DNA from: Burkholderiaceae bacterium
GTDB lineage: Bacteria; Pseudomonadota; Gammaproteobacteria; Burkholderiales; Burkholderiaceae_C
Length of the DNA stretch: 64,000 bases
NCBI GenBank assembly: GCA_016790575.1
Contig: JAEUOU010000023.1
Coordinates: forward strand, 88,407-152,406
Reading direction: 5' to 3'
Below are positions 9,494 through 17,869 of the stretch, one piece after another. The notes beneath the pieces are model-generated. The model searched no databases. It was not told where the DNA came from and saw only the letters and a list, made by a program, of their open reading frames with translations. Each line of letters starts with the position of its first letter. Position 1 is the stretch's first letter. A program made the position numbers and the translations under genes.

Positions 9494-9565
9494 GAACGAA
9501 TTTCCTTCGCAATGGAGGTTGGTGATGGCGCCCACCCCGACAATGGAGCGAGCGCCGGATAGAAA

Positions 9566-11365
9566 TCAGCTGCGGTCCGGTCCCGCCTTGATGCTGCCGG
9601 GCACAATTTTCGCCCCAAACTCGCGCATCATCTCCTGAACGAACGGGTCGGCCTGAATCAGTTCCTGAGCGGCACGCTGGCGGCGCGCCAGTTCCATCGC
9701 CAGCCGCCGCGCCGGAGAGTCGCTGACCTGACCGATTTCCACGGTCAGGCTGACCGGGTGGCCGGCCGCGTGCAATGCGGCCTGCAGCCGCTCGCGGGTG
9801 CTGGCCTGATTGAGCGATTCACGCTCTACCCGCAGCACCCAGCGGTCGCCGTCGCGACCCACCAGTTGGGACTGCAGGGCTAACTCCCGCACCAGCGCAC
9901 TGATGGCGTCGCGATCCATCAAGGTCCGCACCGTCGCCTGCCAGAGGTCACCCGCATCATCCGTGAAGGGCATGGACCTCGACGGCGTTTCGGCACGTGG
10001 TGCGTCATCGGCACCCGCCTCAGGCGCACCGAGGCCTGCAAGCGCTGTGCGCGGCCCTGGCCGGGGCTGTTCACGCACCGGAATCGATACGATTTTTGTA
10101 GCAACAGAAGACCTTTCTGCGCCGGGTATCGGGCTATTTTTATCGTTTTCCGGTACTTCGCCACGGCTGACGGTGGTTTCACCTGCCGGTCCCGGCATCG
10201 ACGGCACTCCGGCCGCCTCAGGTGCTGGCTTCAGGCTTTTTTTTTCCACCCCGGTCCCTGCGGTCGCCGGCTTGAAGGCCAGCAGACGCAGCAAGACCAT
10301 GGTCAGGGCGCTGTATTCATCGGGCGCGAGCCCCAGTTCGGCACGCCCGTGCAGACACAGGCTGTACAGCAACTGGGTTTCATCAGCGGGCATCAATGCG
10401 GCCAGACGAGCCACCTCTGCCGCCTCGGGGTCCGGATCGGACAGGTCAGGGCCGGCGCCACTTTGGGCTACGGCCATGCGCTGCAGCAGCGTGACCATGT
10501 CCTCCAGCGTGCTCGCCGCATTCAGCCCGTGTTCGCGCAAGAGGTCCACCGTCTCGACAAGCACCCGCCCCTGCCCCAGTGCCGAGGCTTCGATCAGGCG
10601 CAGCACATGGCCGCGGTCGGCGCTGCCCAGCATCTGCCGAATGACCGGCAGCTCGATGCGGCCGGCACCGAACGCAATCGCCTGGTCGGTGAGGCTCAGC
10701 GCATCCCGCATCGAGCCGCGCGCGGCGCGGGCCAGCAGATGCAGCGAGGCCGCATCGGCCGGCACGTTTTCGCGAGCCAACACCTGCTGCAGATGCTCAC
10801 GCACGGTATCAGGGGCCATCGGGCGCAGGTTGAACTGAAGGCAGCGGGACAACACGGTCACCGGCACCTTCTGCGGATCGGTCGTCGCCAGCACGAACTT
10901 GAGATACTCGGGCGGCTCCTCCAGCGTCTTGAGCATGGCGTTGAAGGCATGGTTGGTCAGCATGTGCACTTCGTCGATCATGAAGACCTTGAAGCGACCC
11001 TGGACCGGCTTGTAGACGGCCTGCTCCAGGAGCTGCTGCACCTCATCGACGCCGCGGTTGGACGCGGCGTCCAGTTCGGTGTAGTCGACAAACCGGCCGG
11101 CGTCGATGGCCTGACACGCCGGACAGACCCCGCAGGGCTCCGCCGTAATGCCGCCTTGGCCATCCGCACCCTGGCAGTTGAGCGACTTGGCCAGAATCCT
11201 CGCTACCGTGGTCTTGCCCACCCCCCGCGTACCGGTAAACAGGTAGGCATGGTGCAGACGCTGCCGCTGCAGCGCGTTGACCAGTGCCTGGACCACGTGG
11301 CCCTGCCCCACCATCTCGGCGAAATTGCGCGGACGGTACTTACGGGCGAGCACAAGATAGGACAT
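9566..11365 (-). CDS. dnaX: DNA polymerase III subunits gamma and tau
   Basis: Clamp-loader ATPase of 599 residues. Domains I-III (about 1-365) show Walker A GTRGVGKTT, a zinc module (CGVCPACQAID with an upstream Cys in SLNCQGA), Walker B FKVFMIDEVHML and sensor 1 LATTDPQKVPVTVLSRC. A low-complexity linker follows, then the tau-specific C-terminal domain (from about 460). Codons 374-377 contain an A9 run, which may generate a short gamma form (see separate feature). Linker residues about 406-423 are encoded by a dispersed repeat. The gene is followed by ybaB and recR and is divergent from the SRP RNA gene. Confidence 0.98.
   Translation of the reverse strand: MSYLVLARKYRPRNFAEMVGQGHVVQALVNALQRQRLHHAYLFTGTRGVGKTTVARILAKSLNCQGADGQGGITAEPCGVCPACQAIDAGRFVDYTELDAASNRGVDEVQQLLEQAVYKPVQGRFKVFMIDEVHMLTNHAFNAMLKTLEEPPEYLKFVLATTDPQKVPVTVLSRCLQFNLRPMAPDTVREHLQQVLARENVPADAASLHLLARAARGSMRDALSLTDQAIAFGAGRIELPVIRQMLGSADRGHVLRLIEASALGQGRVLVETVDLLREHGLNAASTLEDMVTLLQRMAVAQSGAGPDLSDPDPEAAEVARLAALMPADETQLLYSLCLHGRAELGLAPDEYSALTMVLLRLLAFKPATAGTGVEKKSLKPAPEAAGVPSMPGPAGETTVSRGEVPENDKNSPIPGAERSSVATKIVSIPVREQPRPGPRTALAGLGAPEAGADDAPRAETPSRSMPFTDDAGDLWQATVRTLMDRDAISALVRELALQSQLVGRDGDRWVLRVERESLNQASTRERLQAALHAAGHPVSLTVEIGQVSDSPARRLAMELARRQRAAQELIQADPFVQEMMREFGAKIVPGSIKAGPDRS
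10097..10150 (+). repeat. Dispersed stem-loop repeat, type 1, inside dnaX
   Basis: Plus-strand core GTAGCAACAGAAGACC, then TTTCTGCGCCGGGTATCGGG and a T-rich tail. It lies antisense to dnaX and is translated there as ENDKNSPIPGAERSSVA, within the linker between the clamp-loader core and the tau C-terminal domain. Confidence 0.75.
10237..10245 (-). promoter_or_regulatory. A9 slippery sequence in dnaX (putative gamma/tau switch)
   Basis: Nine consecutive A on the coding strand, read in frame 0 as GAA AAA AAA AGC (codons 374-377), in an otherwise GC-rich gene. It sits just after domain III. A one-base insertion or -1 shift reads ...KKKPEAST then TGA (about 382 residues); the other shift reads ...KKA then TGA (about 377 residues). 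Both yield a gamma-like protein lacking the tau C-terminal domain. Comparable A-runs in dnaX act by transcriptional slippage in Thermus and by ribosomal frameshifting in Escherichia coli. Function here is inferred. Confidence 0.75.
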
Positions 11366-11540
11366 GACCGGATTCTAAGTCGCCCCCCCTCATCACCCGG
11401 TCGGGGTCAACCCCGCGGCGAAATAGGGCGTTGTCTCCAAAACATCGAAAAAACCGGGCCGGCGAAAGGTCCGGTAAGGTTTTATTGGGTATGCTGCGAC
11501 GCACCAACCGGGAATCACACTGCTTCAAAGCCAAACAGCC

Positions 11541-11783
11541 ATGCTGCAACGTGTCCACTGTCTGCCGATCGGATGTTCCGACGAACTGCTCGCCTTCGCC
11601 AGTCCGGAAGTTATCCGTCTTGTCAATGCGCTGGAGGGCTGTTGCCACCCCAAGCGCGAACGGCTGCTGGCGCGCCTGGCCCTGGACCCTCGCGATGAGG
11701 AGCTTGCCAAAGCCCGATACGACGTTCTGGAGCTGCTGACGCTTTCCTTCGGACCGGCCGAAGCCCGTCGTCGCCTACAATAG
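11541..11783 (+). CDS. Small hypothetical protein between dnaX and SRP RNA
   Basis: An 80-codon frame starting MLQRVHCLPIGCSDELLAFA, acidic and Leu-rich, ending FGPAEARRRLQ. Codon use looks like the neighbours and the ATG follows a plausible spacing, but I recognise no family. Its stop lies within the -10 element of the downstream SRP RNA promoter, which argues for caution. It may be a genuine small gene or a chance frame. Confidence 0.4.
   Translation: MLQRVHCLPIGCSDELLAFASPEVIRLVNALEGCCHPKRERLLARLALDPRDEELAKARYDVLELLTLSFGPAEARRRLQ
11776..11781 (+). promoter_or_regulatory. -10 element of the SRP RNA promoter
   Basis: TACAAT, seven bases before the first base of the folded SRP RNA at 11789, exactly where transcription should start. 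The -35 region upstream is weak. Confidence 0.5.
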
Positions 11784-11788
11784 AACCC

Positions 11789-11882
11789 GACGGGCCTTCC
11801 CGCATGGTGAAGCGGCCAACCGGGTCAGGTGGGGAACCAAGCAGCCCTAACTGTGGAGTCAGTGCCGGGGTCAAGGCTCGTC
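11789..11882 (+). ncRNA. ffs: 4.5S signal recognition particle RNA
   Basis: Small SRP RNA that binds Ffh and targets nascent membrane proteins to FtsY. The universally conserved domain IV is visible: GGTCAGG on the 5' side, a GGAA-type tetraloop (GGGGAACC), then AAGCAGCC and the asymmetric-loop partner. The ends pair as one hairpin: GACGGGCCTT at 11789-11798 with AAGGCTCGTC at 11873-11882 (one G-U pair). Location next to dnaX is common in beta- and other proteobacteria. Confidence 0.92.
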
Positions 11883-11981
11883 ACCCCTTTCAGACCTTCA
11901 GGTCATGCGCATTGGGCTTTCGGGACCCGTGCCGTAACGCAGGCTGAACGCCAATTCCCCTTCTTGCATCCCCGGAAATGT

Positions 11982-11993
11982 GACTGATCAGTC
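11982..11993. promoter_or_regulatory. Perfect 12-bp palindrome upstream of hydrolase gene
   Basis: GACTGATCAGTC, a perfect inverted repeat about 60 bp before the metallo-hydrolase start. Its size and position fit a dimeric repressor operator, but no regulator gene is adjacent, so the role is a guess. Confidence 0.3.
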
Positions 11994-12051
11994 GCAACTT
12001 GGGCGACCTGGTGCACCATGGTGACCCTTATCACCTTCACCGGAGTTGCAC

Positions 12052-13023
12052 ATGATTCGACGACGCGACCTGCTTGTAGGCGGCTCTGCTGCCACTGCCG
12101 CCTATCTGGCGGGCTCATTTCTGCCACTGGTAGCCCAAAACGCGCCCAACTTCGGCGCCCCTTCCGTCGTGCAGGTCGGATTTCGCCGGCAAAAGCTCGG
12201 CGACATCGAAATCATTGCACTCAATGACGGTGTTCTTCGCCGCCCGCTGGCGGCGGAGTTCGTGCGCAATGCCCCACTGGCCACCGTGCAGGAGCTGTTG
12301 CGCTCCCAGAACATGCCGGTCGAATACATCGACATTCCGTTCACTGCCTTCCTGGTCGTCGCAGGCGGGCGCCGCATCCTGATGGATACCGGCTTTGCCG
12401 ACAACGGACCAGCCACGACCGGACGTCTGCTGGCCAACCTGCAGGCCGCCGGACTGCGCGCAGAAGACATCGATACGGTCCTCATCAGCCATTACCACGG
12501 CGACCACATCAACGGACTGCGTAACCGGGCCGGCCAACTGGTCTTCCCCAAAGCCCGCATTCTGGTCCCGTCCATGGAACACGGATGGTGGATGGACGAT
12601 GCCCGTATGGCCGCCGCGCCCGATGCCATGAAGGGCGCATTCCAGGCGGTCCGACGCGTTTTCGGTGGCCTGGGTGCCGATGTGCTGTCGACGTTCGAAG
12701 CCGGCGCGGAGCTGGCGCCGGGGGTGCGCAGCATGGCGGCCTATGGCCACACGCCCGGACATACCCTGTTCACCGTGCACAGCGGCAACGAGAAGTTTGC
12801 CTATGTCGCCGACATCACCAATGTGCCCCAGCTGTTTGCGCGCAATCCGGACTGGGCCGTTCAGTTCGACATGGATGCCGATGCCGCGCGTGAATCGCGC
12901 CGCAAAGTGTTCGACATGGTGGTCCGCGACAACATGGTCACCGGGGGCTACCACTTCCCCTTCCCGGCTTTCGGCAAGGTCGAAAAGCTGGGTGCCGGCT
13001 TCGACTTCAAGCCGGTCGCCTGA
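12052..13023 (+). CDS. Tat-exported metallo-beta-lactamase-fold hydrolase
   Basis: 323-residue MBL-fold hydrolase with a twin-arginine leader (MIRRRDLLVGGSAATAAYLAG). The zinc motif is HYHGDH (ISHYHGDHINGL), with a further His in YGHTPGHTLF and the Asp ligand in AYVADITNVP. The layout resembles the AttM/quorum-quenching-lactonase-like branch of periplasmic MBL proteins, but the substrate is not identifiable. The ATG at 12052 has CGGAG six bases upstream and is preferred to the TTG at 12046. It is monocistronic or leads the EVE gene 15 bp downstream. Confidence 0.88.
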   Translation: MIRRRDLLVGGSAATAAYLAGSFLPLVAQNAPNFGAPSVVQVGFRRQKLGDIEIIALNDGVLRRPLAAEFVRNAPLATVQELLRSQNMPVEYIDIPFTAFLVVAGGRRILMDTGFADNGPATTGRLLANLQAAGLRAEDIDTVLISHYHGDHINGLRNRAGQLVFPKARILVPSMEHGWWMDDARMAAAPDAMKGAFQAVRRVFGGLGADVLSTFEAGAELAPGVRSMAAYGHTPGHTLFTVHSGNEKFAYVADITNVPQLFARNPDWAVQFDMDADAARESRRKVFDMVVRDNMVTGGYHFPFPAFGKVEKLGAGFDFKPVA

Positions 13024-13038
13024 CCCAGGCGAGCAAGA

Positions 13039-13539
13039 ATGCTGCCTGCATCGTCCGATCGGTTGCCTGTGCCTCGGTTCTGGTTGATGAAATCCGAGCC
13101 GGAGGACTGCTCGGTCGACGATGCTCTGGCGGCGCCGCAAGCGACGGTGCCGTGGACCGGGGTACGCAACTACCAGGCCCGCAACTTCCTGCGGGACGCC
13201 ATGCAAGTGGGTGATGGAGTCCTGTTTTACCACTCCGGGTGCGCCCAGCCGGGCATTGTCGGGCTGGCACGCATCGCTTCGGAAGTGCTGCCAGACCCCA
13301 CCCAGTTCGATCCGGCCTCACCGTATCATGATCCCGCCGCCAGGCCCGAGGCCCCCCGCTGGTTGCTGCGTGAAGTGCAAGTTATCCGGCGAACGCGGCT
13401 TCTGTCCCTGACCGAGATGCGGGCCGACCCCGCCCTGGTCGACCTGCCGGTGTTGCGCCGCGGCAACCGCCTGTCGATCACCCCCGTGACCGCAGCCCAG
13501 TGGCACCACATCGTCAGCATTGTGGACGCCCCCCGCTGA
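13039..13539 (+). CDS. EVE domain-containing protein
   Basis: 166-residue EVE-domain protein of the thymocyte nuclear protein 1 type, a fold related to PUA and YTH domains that bind modified bases. Family signatures are FWLMKSEPEDCS near the N-terminus, WTGVRNYQARNFLRD, and GDGVLFYHSGCAQPGIVGLARI. The C-terminus (RRGNRLSITPVTAAQWHHI) is also typical. The ligand in bacteria is unknown. The first ATG is kept because the conserved FWLMKSEP must be included. Confidence 0.93.
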   Translation: MLPASSDRLPVPRFWLMKSEPEDCSVDDALAAPQATVPWTGVRNYQARNFLRDAMQVGDGVLFYHSGCAQPGIVGLARIASEVLPDPTQFDPASPYHDPAARPEAPRWLLREVQVIRRTRLLSLTEMRADPALVDLPVLRRGNRLSITPVTAAQWHHIVSIVDAPR

Positions 13540-13588
13540 CGGTGGTCAGCGTGCGATACTTGTTTCGCACTTCGCAGGGGATTGTCGT

Positions 13589-14806
13589 ATGGAGTTCCTG
13601 AAATGGGTCGGCGTGGCTGTTGGCGCCGCTGTCGGTGGTTACTACGGCCAGCAGCTGATCGGATGGTGGGCCGGTGGCGCCGCGGGCTTCGTCGGAGTAG
13701 CCATTTTTCTGAGCTTGTTGCTCAAAGGTCAGTGGCTCATGTCCATCCTTGCCTTCGTTGCGGGCTTTTGGGCGCTGTTTTCCCTGATCGGAGAAGCTCC
13801 GCCGGCCGCAAAGACGCCGTTGTCCCCCGCGTCCCAGGCCGCCACACCCGGCTCCGCACAACGTGCGGCCCAGGAAAGCTTACCCGCCGTCGCGCCGGCC
13901 TCACGCGCTGTGCGCAGCGACGAACCCAGCCCGCGGCCCACGGCCCTGCCCGAATCGGTCACCCGCGACGGCGCCATTCGGGACTGCCCACAGTGCCCCG
14001 AACTGGTGAATATTCCACCTGGGAGCTTCCAGATGGGCAGCACGCCCGGCAAGGCCATTGCGGGTCGCACCGTGGATGCCCGTGAAGGCCCGGTTCACCG
14101 GGTATCGGTAGCGTCCTTTGCGGCCGGCCGACACGCCGTGACACGGGCTGAGTTCTCGGCATTTGTGCAGCGCACCGGGCACAAGACCGATGCCGAGCGG
14201 GACGGCGGCTGTTTTGTCTGGTCCAGCGGCGAGTGGGCGCTGCGCGCGGGCACCTCCTGGAGAAACAGCCTGTTGAAGCAGGCCGACAACCATCCCGTTG
14301 TCTGTGTCAGCTGGGACGACGCCCAGGCCTATGTGAAATGGCTCAGCCAGGAAACGCGCCGGAACTACCGGCTGCTCAGCGAAGCAGAGCGGGAATATGT
14401 GGCCCGCGCGGCAACCACAACCCTGTTCTGGTGGGGCGACGAGCTCACACCGGACAAAGCCAACTACCAGACAAGTGCGCCGGATTTCCAGGGCAGCGCC
14501 AAAGGTCCGTGGCGGCAATCGACGACACCGGTCCATCAATTTGATCCGAACCCGTTCGGCCTGTACCAGGTCCACGGCAACGTCTGGGAGTGGGTTCAGG
14601 ACTGCCACCATGACTCTTACCAGGGCGCGCCGGCAAACGGCAGCGCCTGGACGGAGAAATGCGCGTCGCCCGCCCGTGTCTTGCGCGGCGGCGCCTGGGT
14701 GGGAGACCCTGCCGATCTGCGCGCCAGCAGCCGGCTATGGCTTTCGCCGGCGATGCGTTTGCAGGCGGCCGGCTTTCGGGTCGCCCGCGACCTCACCAAG
14801 CCGTAA
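13589..14806 (+). CDS. Membrane-anchored FGE/SUMF1-like protein, no FGE cysteines
   Basis: 405 residues: a Gly-rich N-terminus with two hydrophobic segments (about 4-25 and 28-60), a Pro/Ala-rich linker, then a formylglycine-generating-enzyme (SUMF1) fold from about residue 150: VNIPPGSFQMGS, HAVTRAEFSAF, YRLLSEAEREYVAR, NVWEWVQDCHHD and RVLRGGAWVGDP. The C-terminal strand (SPAMRLQAAGFRVARD) lacks the paired cysteines of true FGE, so sulfatase activation is unlikely; many bacterial members serve as binding or scaffold domains. The ATG at 13589 follows GCAGGGG. Confidence 0.85.
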   Translation: MEFLKWVGVAVGAAVGGYYGQQLIGWWAGGAAGFVGVAIFLSLLLKGQWLMSILAFVAGFWALFSLIGEAPPAAKTPLSPASQAATPGSAQRAAQESLPAVAPASRAVRSDEPSPRPTALPESVTRDGAIRDCPQCPELVNIPPGSFQMGSTPGKAIAGRTVDAREGPVHRVSVASFAAGRHAVTRAEFSAFVQRTGHKTDAERDGGCFVWSSGEWALRAGTSWRNSLLKQADNHPVVCVSWDDAQAYVKWLSQETRRNYRLLSEAEREYVARAATTTLFWWGDELTPDKANYQTSAPDFQGSAKGPWRQSTTPVHQFDPNPFGLYQVHGNVWEWVQDCHHDSYQGAPANGSAWTEKCASPARVLRGGAWVGDPADLRASSRLWLSPAMRLQAAGFRVARDLTKP

Positions 14807-14807
14807 T

Positions 14808-14858
14808 TCGGGCAAAAATCGCCCGTACCCAGCGTGAAAAGTTCGCTTTAAGCTATCT
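14808..14858 (-). repeat. Dispersed stem-loop repeat, type 1, intergenic
   Basis: On the minus strand it reads ATAGCTTAAAGCGAAC, then TTTTCACGCTGGGTACGGGC and a T-rich, GCCC-containing tail. It fills the gap between two convergent genes, next to the end of the hybrid kinase gene. Confidence 0.75.
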
Positions 14859-14881
14859 TTTTCATATCGTGGCAGGTCGGC

Positions 14882-17845
14882 TCAGAGGGTTCCACCGAGC
14901 CGCTCGACCGCCTGGCGCAGTGCGTTTTGGGCTTCGGCCGCCACAACACGCAAGCTGTCAGCCGCCACAGGGGCCACCTGCCCGGCGCGCGCCTGCTCTT
15001 CGATCTGCTCGCAACATGCCGCCAGTGCGGCGAGGCCGATGTTTTCGGCCGCACCGCGCAGCCGGTGCGCCGCCGACGCAAGGGCCGGCGCATCACCCGC
15101 CTGGGCGCTCAGAACAATGGCGTCGACACGCTCGGTCACGGTCTGCAGAAAGTCTGACGCCAGGTCACGGCGGACCGTCCCCAGGGCGTCATCGATCTCG
15201 CCCAGCAGCCGCCAGCGCCCGGCATCCATGGCCGGTCGCGGCGACGTCACGGCGTCGTGCGGCGCGGCCGAGGGTGACGAACCCGCGGTCGGGCCGTGCC
15301 TCTCCAGAACGCGGGCCAGCAATGGCAATTCCAGAGGTTTGGACAGGAACTCGACCAGACCTGCGTCGCGCGCACGATCCAGGTCCTCGCCCAGGGTCGA
15401 TGCCGACATGCTGATCAGCACCGGTGCCCGCGTAGTCCATCGGGCGGCGATGGCCCGCGCCGTGGCAAACCCGTCCATCTCGGGCATGTGGCTGTCAATC
15501 AGTGCAATGGCGTACGGACGTCCGTCCTCGAAAGCACGCTCCAGCGCCAACAAAGCCTCGGCCCCACCGGGCACCCCGGTATGCGAGTAGCCCAGGCGCT
15601 CCAGCATGGCGGCCGCGACCTTGAGATTGATCGGGTTGTCATCGACCACCAGAACCCGCACCGCATGGTGCCTCTGGCGCGGCACCTGCGGCTCGGGTGT
15701 CGGCACGCCCGCCGGATCGGCGGGCACGGCATTGACGGTGAACCGGAATGTCGAGCCGCGCCCCGGCTCGCTGGCCACCGTAATCCCGCCGCCCATCCGT
15801 GTGACCAGGTGGCGACAGATCATCAGACCCAGGCCGGTGCCGCCATAGACCCGGGTTGTGGAGGTATCCCCCTGGGCGAAGGGCTGAAAAAGGCCCGCAA
15901 TGCGCTCTGGCTTGATGCCCACTCCCGTATCGGTCACTTCCCATCGCAGCTGGGGCGTGCCACCGACCGGTGACAGGGCCGGGTCGACCCGCAATGTCAC
16001 GCCACCGATCGCGGTGAACTTGATGGCGTTGGACAACAAATTGAGCAGCACCTGGCGCAGGCGGGTCACGTCGCCCCGGATCGCCACCGGAACGTCCGGC
16101 GCGACCTGGATATCGACGCTCAGGCCTTTTTCCTGCGCTTTCAGGCGGATCATGTCCACTGCCTGGCCGATGGTGGCACGCACGTCCAGAGGCTCGTCTT
16201 CCAGGGTCAATTTGCCGGATTCGATCTTGGAGAAATCCAGAATGTCGTCCACCACCGCCAGCAACTGGTCGCTGGAAACCCGCAGGACGCCGATCAGGTC
16301 CCGCTGCTGGGTCGTCAGTGCCGATTCCGCCAGCAGCTGGCTCATGCCGACCACGCCGTGCAAGGGGGTACGGATTTCGTGGCTCATGACCGCCAGGAAA
16401 CCGGCCTTGGCTTTGACAGCAGCCAGCGCTTCCTCGCGGGACGCGGCCAGTTCGGCCGTGCGCTCCTGCACCCGGCGCTCCAGTGACAGGGCTGCGTCCT
16501 GCAGGGCTTCGTTTTTCTCCTGCACCTCGACCCGATAGGCGGCCAGACGTACGGCACTGTCGTGCATCACCTGCGACAGGTGGTGAACTTCACGAAAAGG
16601 CGTATACAACTGCACCGCAGGCACATGGCCGGACCCCAGGCGCTCGGCCGATGAATTGAGCAGGCGAAAGCCCCGCGACAGACGGGCGGCCACCCAGATC
16701 GCCAGCAAGGTTGACACCAGAATCAGGGCAGCCATGGCGGCATAGGCCCATTGACGGGCCTGGATCACCTGGCGGGTGAAATCGCTCTCCGGCGCCACCA
16801 CGACCAACTGCCAGGCCAGCCCATAGCGATCGCCGAACGGCCGCTGCAAGGCAATCAGACGGCCGCTGTCCAGCCCCAACGAGCTGCGCCAATCCCCTTC
16901 GCCGCCCATCCGCATCATGCCGGGCACCCGGACGTTCACGCGCGGGTCAGCGACACGAACAAACCCCTCGTAGGCTGCGCGGACCAGCGGATTGGTACTC
17001 TCCTGCGGACGGATTCGTTTGTATCTGTCGCCCTCCAGACGGTCGAGCGGCTCATCGAGGGAGGTCGCCACCATCAGCCCCTGGGCGTCGACCAGGAAGG
17101 TCACCGCGTTGTCGCTGACGCGGGTGCTGCGGATCAGGTCGGTCAGCCGGGCCAGACTCATGTCCACCGCCATCACGCCCAACAGGGTTTTCTGGTCTTC
17201 GGCGTAGATGGGATGGGCCAGGGTGAGGTCAAACTGCTTCTTGACGGCGGACCGGTAAACGTCGGTAAACACCCGTTGCCCCGTACGGGTCGCCAGACCG
17301 TACCAGGGCCGCTGTCGTGGATCGTAGATTCGGTCTTCCACCTTGATCAACTGGCTGCGGTCGCCGGGCGCGGCGATCCGGTAGTGGCGGCGCCCGGTGT
17401 CTCCGGGGCGGATGGTGCGTACGACCGTTGCGTCCCCTTCGCGCTCGACGCCCAGAAAGGTCCCGTCCTGTGTGCCGAAATACAGGTACGGGACATTGAT
17501 CGACTGGCGCGTGAGCGCGTAGGCCATGTTCTCGAACAGCGCGTGGTTGCGCAGCCAGTTGCGGGTGCGTTCGGCCTCGGTGCCTTCGGTCGTCACCGGG
17601 GGAACCAGCGCATTCACGATGGTGTGGGATTCGCCCAGATGGGCCATGGCACCCACCTCCACCCGGTGCGCCGCCTGGCCCATCGCGTTCTCCGCCAGGG
17701 TTTCGATGGCCCGCGAGCTGTTGGACGACAGCAGCCAGGACACCAGAACGGCGGGCATCAGCGTGGCCAGCACCAGTGCCGCAACAACCGCCGGCCCCAG
17801 CGGAATGCGCCGGGCCAGCCCAATTTTGAGTGCTCTGGCATTCAT
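14882..17845 (-). CDS. Hybrid sensor histidine kinase (Cache-HAMP-HisKA-HATPase-REC-HPt)
   Basis: 987-residue inner-membrane hybrid kinase. TM1 is at about 16-40 and a periplasmic Cache-type sensor spans about 41-360 (contains RPWYGLATRTGQRVFTDVY, a dCache signature). TM2 is at about 366-386, followed by HAMP. HisKA has the phospho-His in MSHEIRTPLHGVVGMSQLL (about 489). HATPase motifs include LLSNAIKF and GGTGLGLMICRHLVTRMGG. A receiver (VLVVDDNPIN; Asp in IALIDSHMPEMDG) and a C-terminal HPt (AAHRLRGAAENIG) complete a full phosphorelay. ATG 17845 is preferred over GTG 17857. It lies 24 bp after the receiver-cyclase gene. Confidence 0.94.
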   Translation of the reverse strand: MNARALKIGLARRIPLGPAVVAALVLATLMPAVLVSWLLSSNSSRAIETLAENAMGQAAHRVEVGAMAHLGESHTIVNALVPPVTTEGTEAERTRNWLRNHALFENMAYALTRQSINVPYLYFGTQDGTFLGVEREGDATVVRTIRPGDTGRRHYRIAAPGDRSQLIKVEDRIYDPRQRPWYGLATRTGQRVFTDVYRSAVKKQFDLTLAHPIYAEDQKTLLGVMAVDMSLARLTDLIRSTRVSDNAVTFLVDAQGLMVATSLDEPLDRLEGDRYKRIRPQESTNPLVRAAYEGFVRVADPRVNVRVPGMMRMGGEGDWRSSLGLDSGRLIALQRPFGDRYGLAWQLVVVAPESDFTRQVIQARQWAYAAMAALILVSTLLAIWVAARLSRGFRLLNSSAERLGSGHVPAVQLYTPFREVHHLSQVMHDSAVRLAAYRVEVQEKNEALQDAALSLERRVQERTAELAASREEALAAVKAKAGFLAVMSHEIRTPLHGVVGMSQLLAESALTTQQRDLIGVLRVSSDQLLAVVDDILDFSKIESGKLTLEDEPLDVRATIGQAVDMIRLKAQEKGLSVDIQVAPDVPVAIRGDVTRLRQVLLNLLSNAIKFTAIGGVTLRVDPALSPVGGTPQLRWEVTDTGVGIKPERIAGLFQPFAQGDTSTTRVYGGTGLGLMICRHLVTRMGGGITVASEPGRGSTFRFTVNAVPADPAGVPTPEPQVPRQRHHAVRVLVVDDNPINLKVAAAMLERLGYSHTGVPGGAEALLALERAFEDGRPYAIALIDSHMPEMDGFATARAIAARWTTRAPVLISMSASTLGEDLDRARDAGLVEFLSKPLELPLLARVLERHGPTAGSSPSAAPHDAVTSPRPAMDAGRWRLLGEIDDALGTVRRDLASDFLQTVTERVDAIVLSAQAGDAPALASAAHRLRGAAENIGLAALAACCEQIEEQARAGQVAPVAADSLRVVAAEAQNALRQAVERLGGTL

Positions 17846-17869
17846 TCCCGGCCCCACGACACTGGCATT

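Noticed and set aside
10201..10260. Frameshift error in dnaX at the A9 run
   Set aside because: The 0 frame is open through both sides and gives a full-length tau protein, so the run is not an assembly error as it stands.
11340..11648. 102-codon minus-strand frame upstream of dnaX
   Set aside because: It overlaps the dnaX start and the opposite small frame; composition is not protein-like and no family is recognised.
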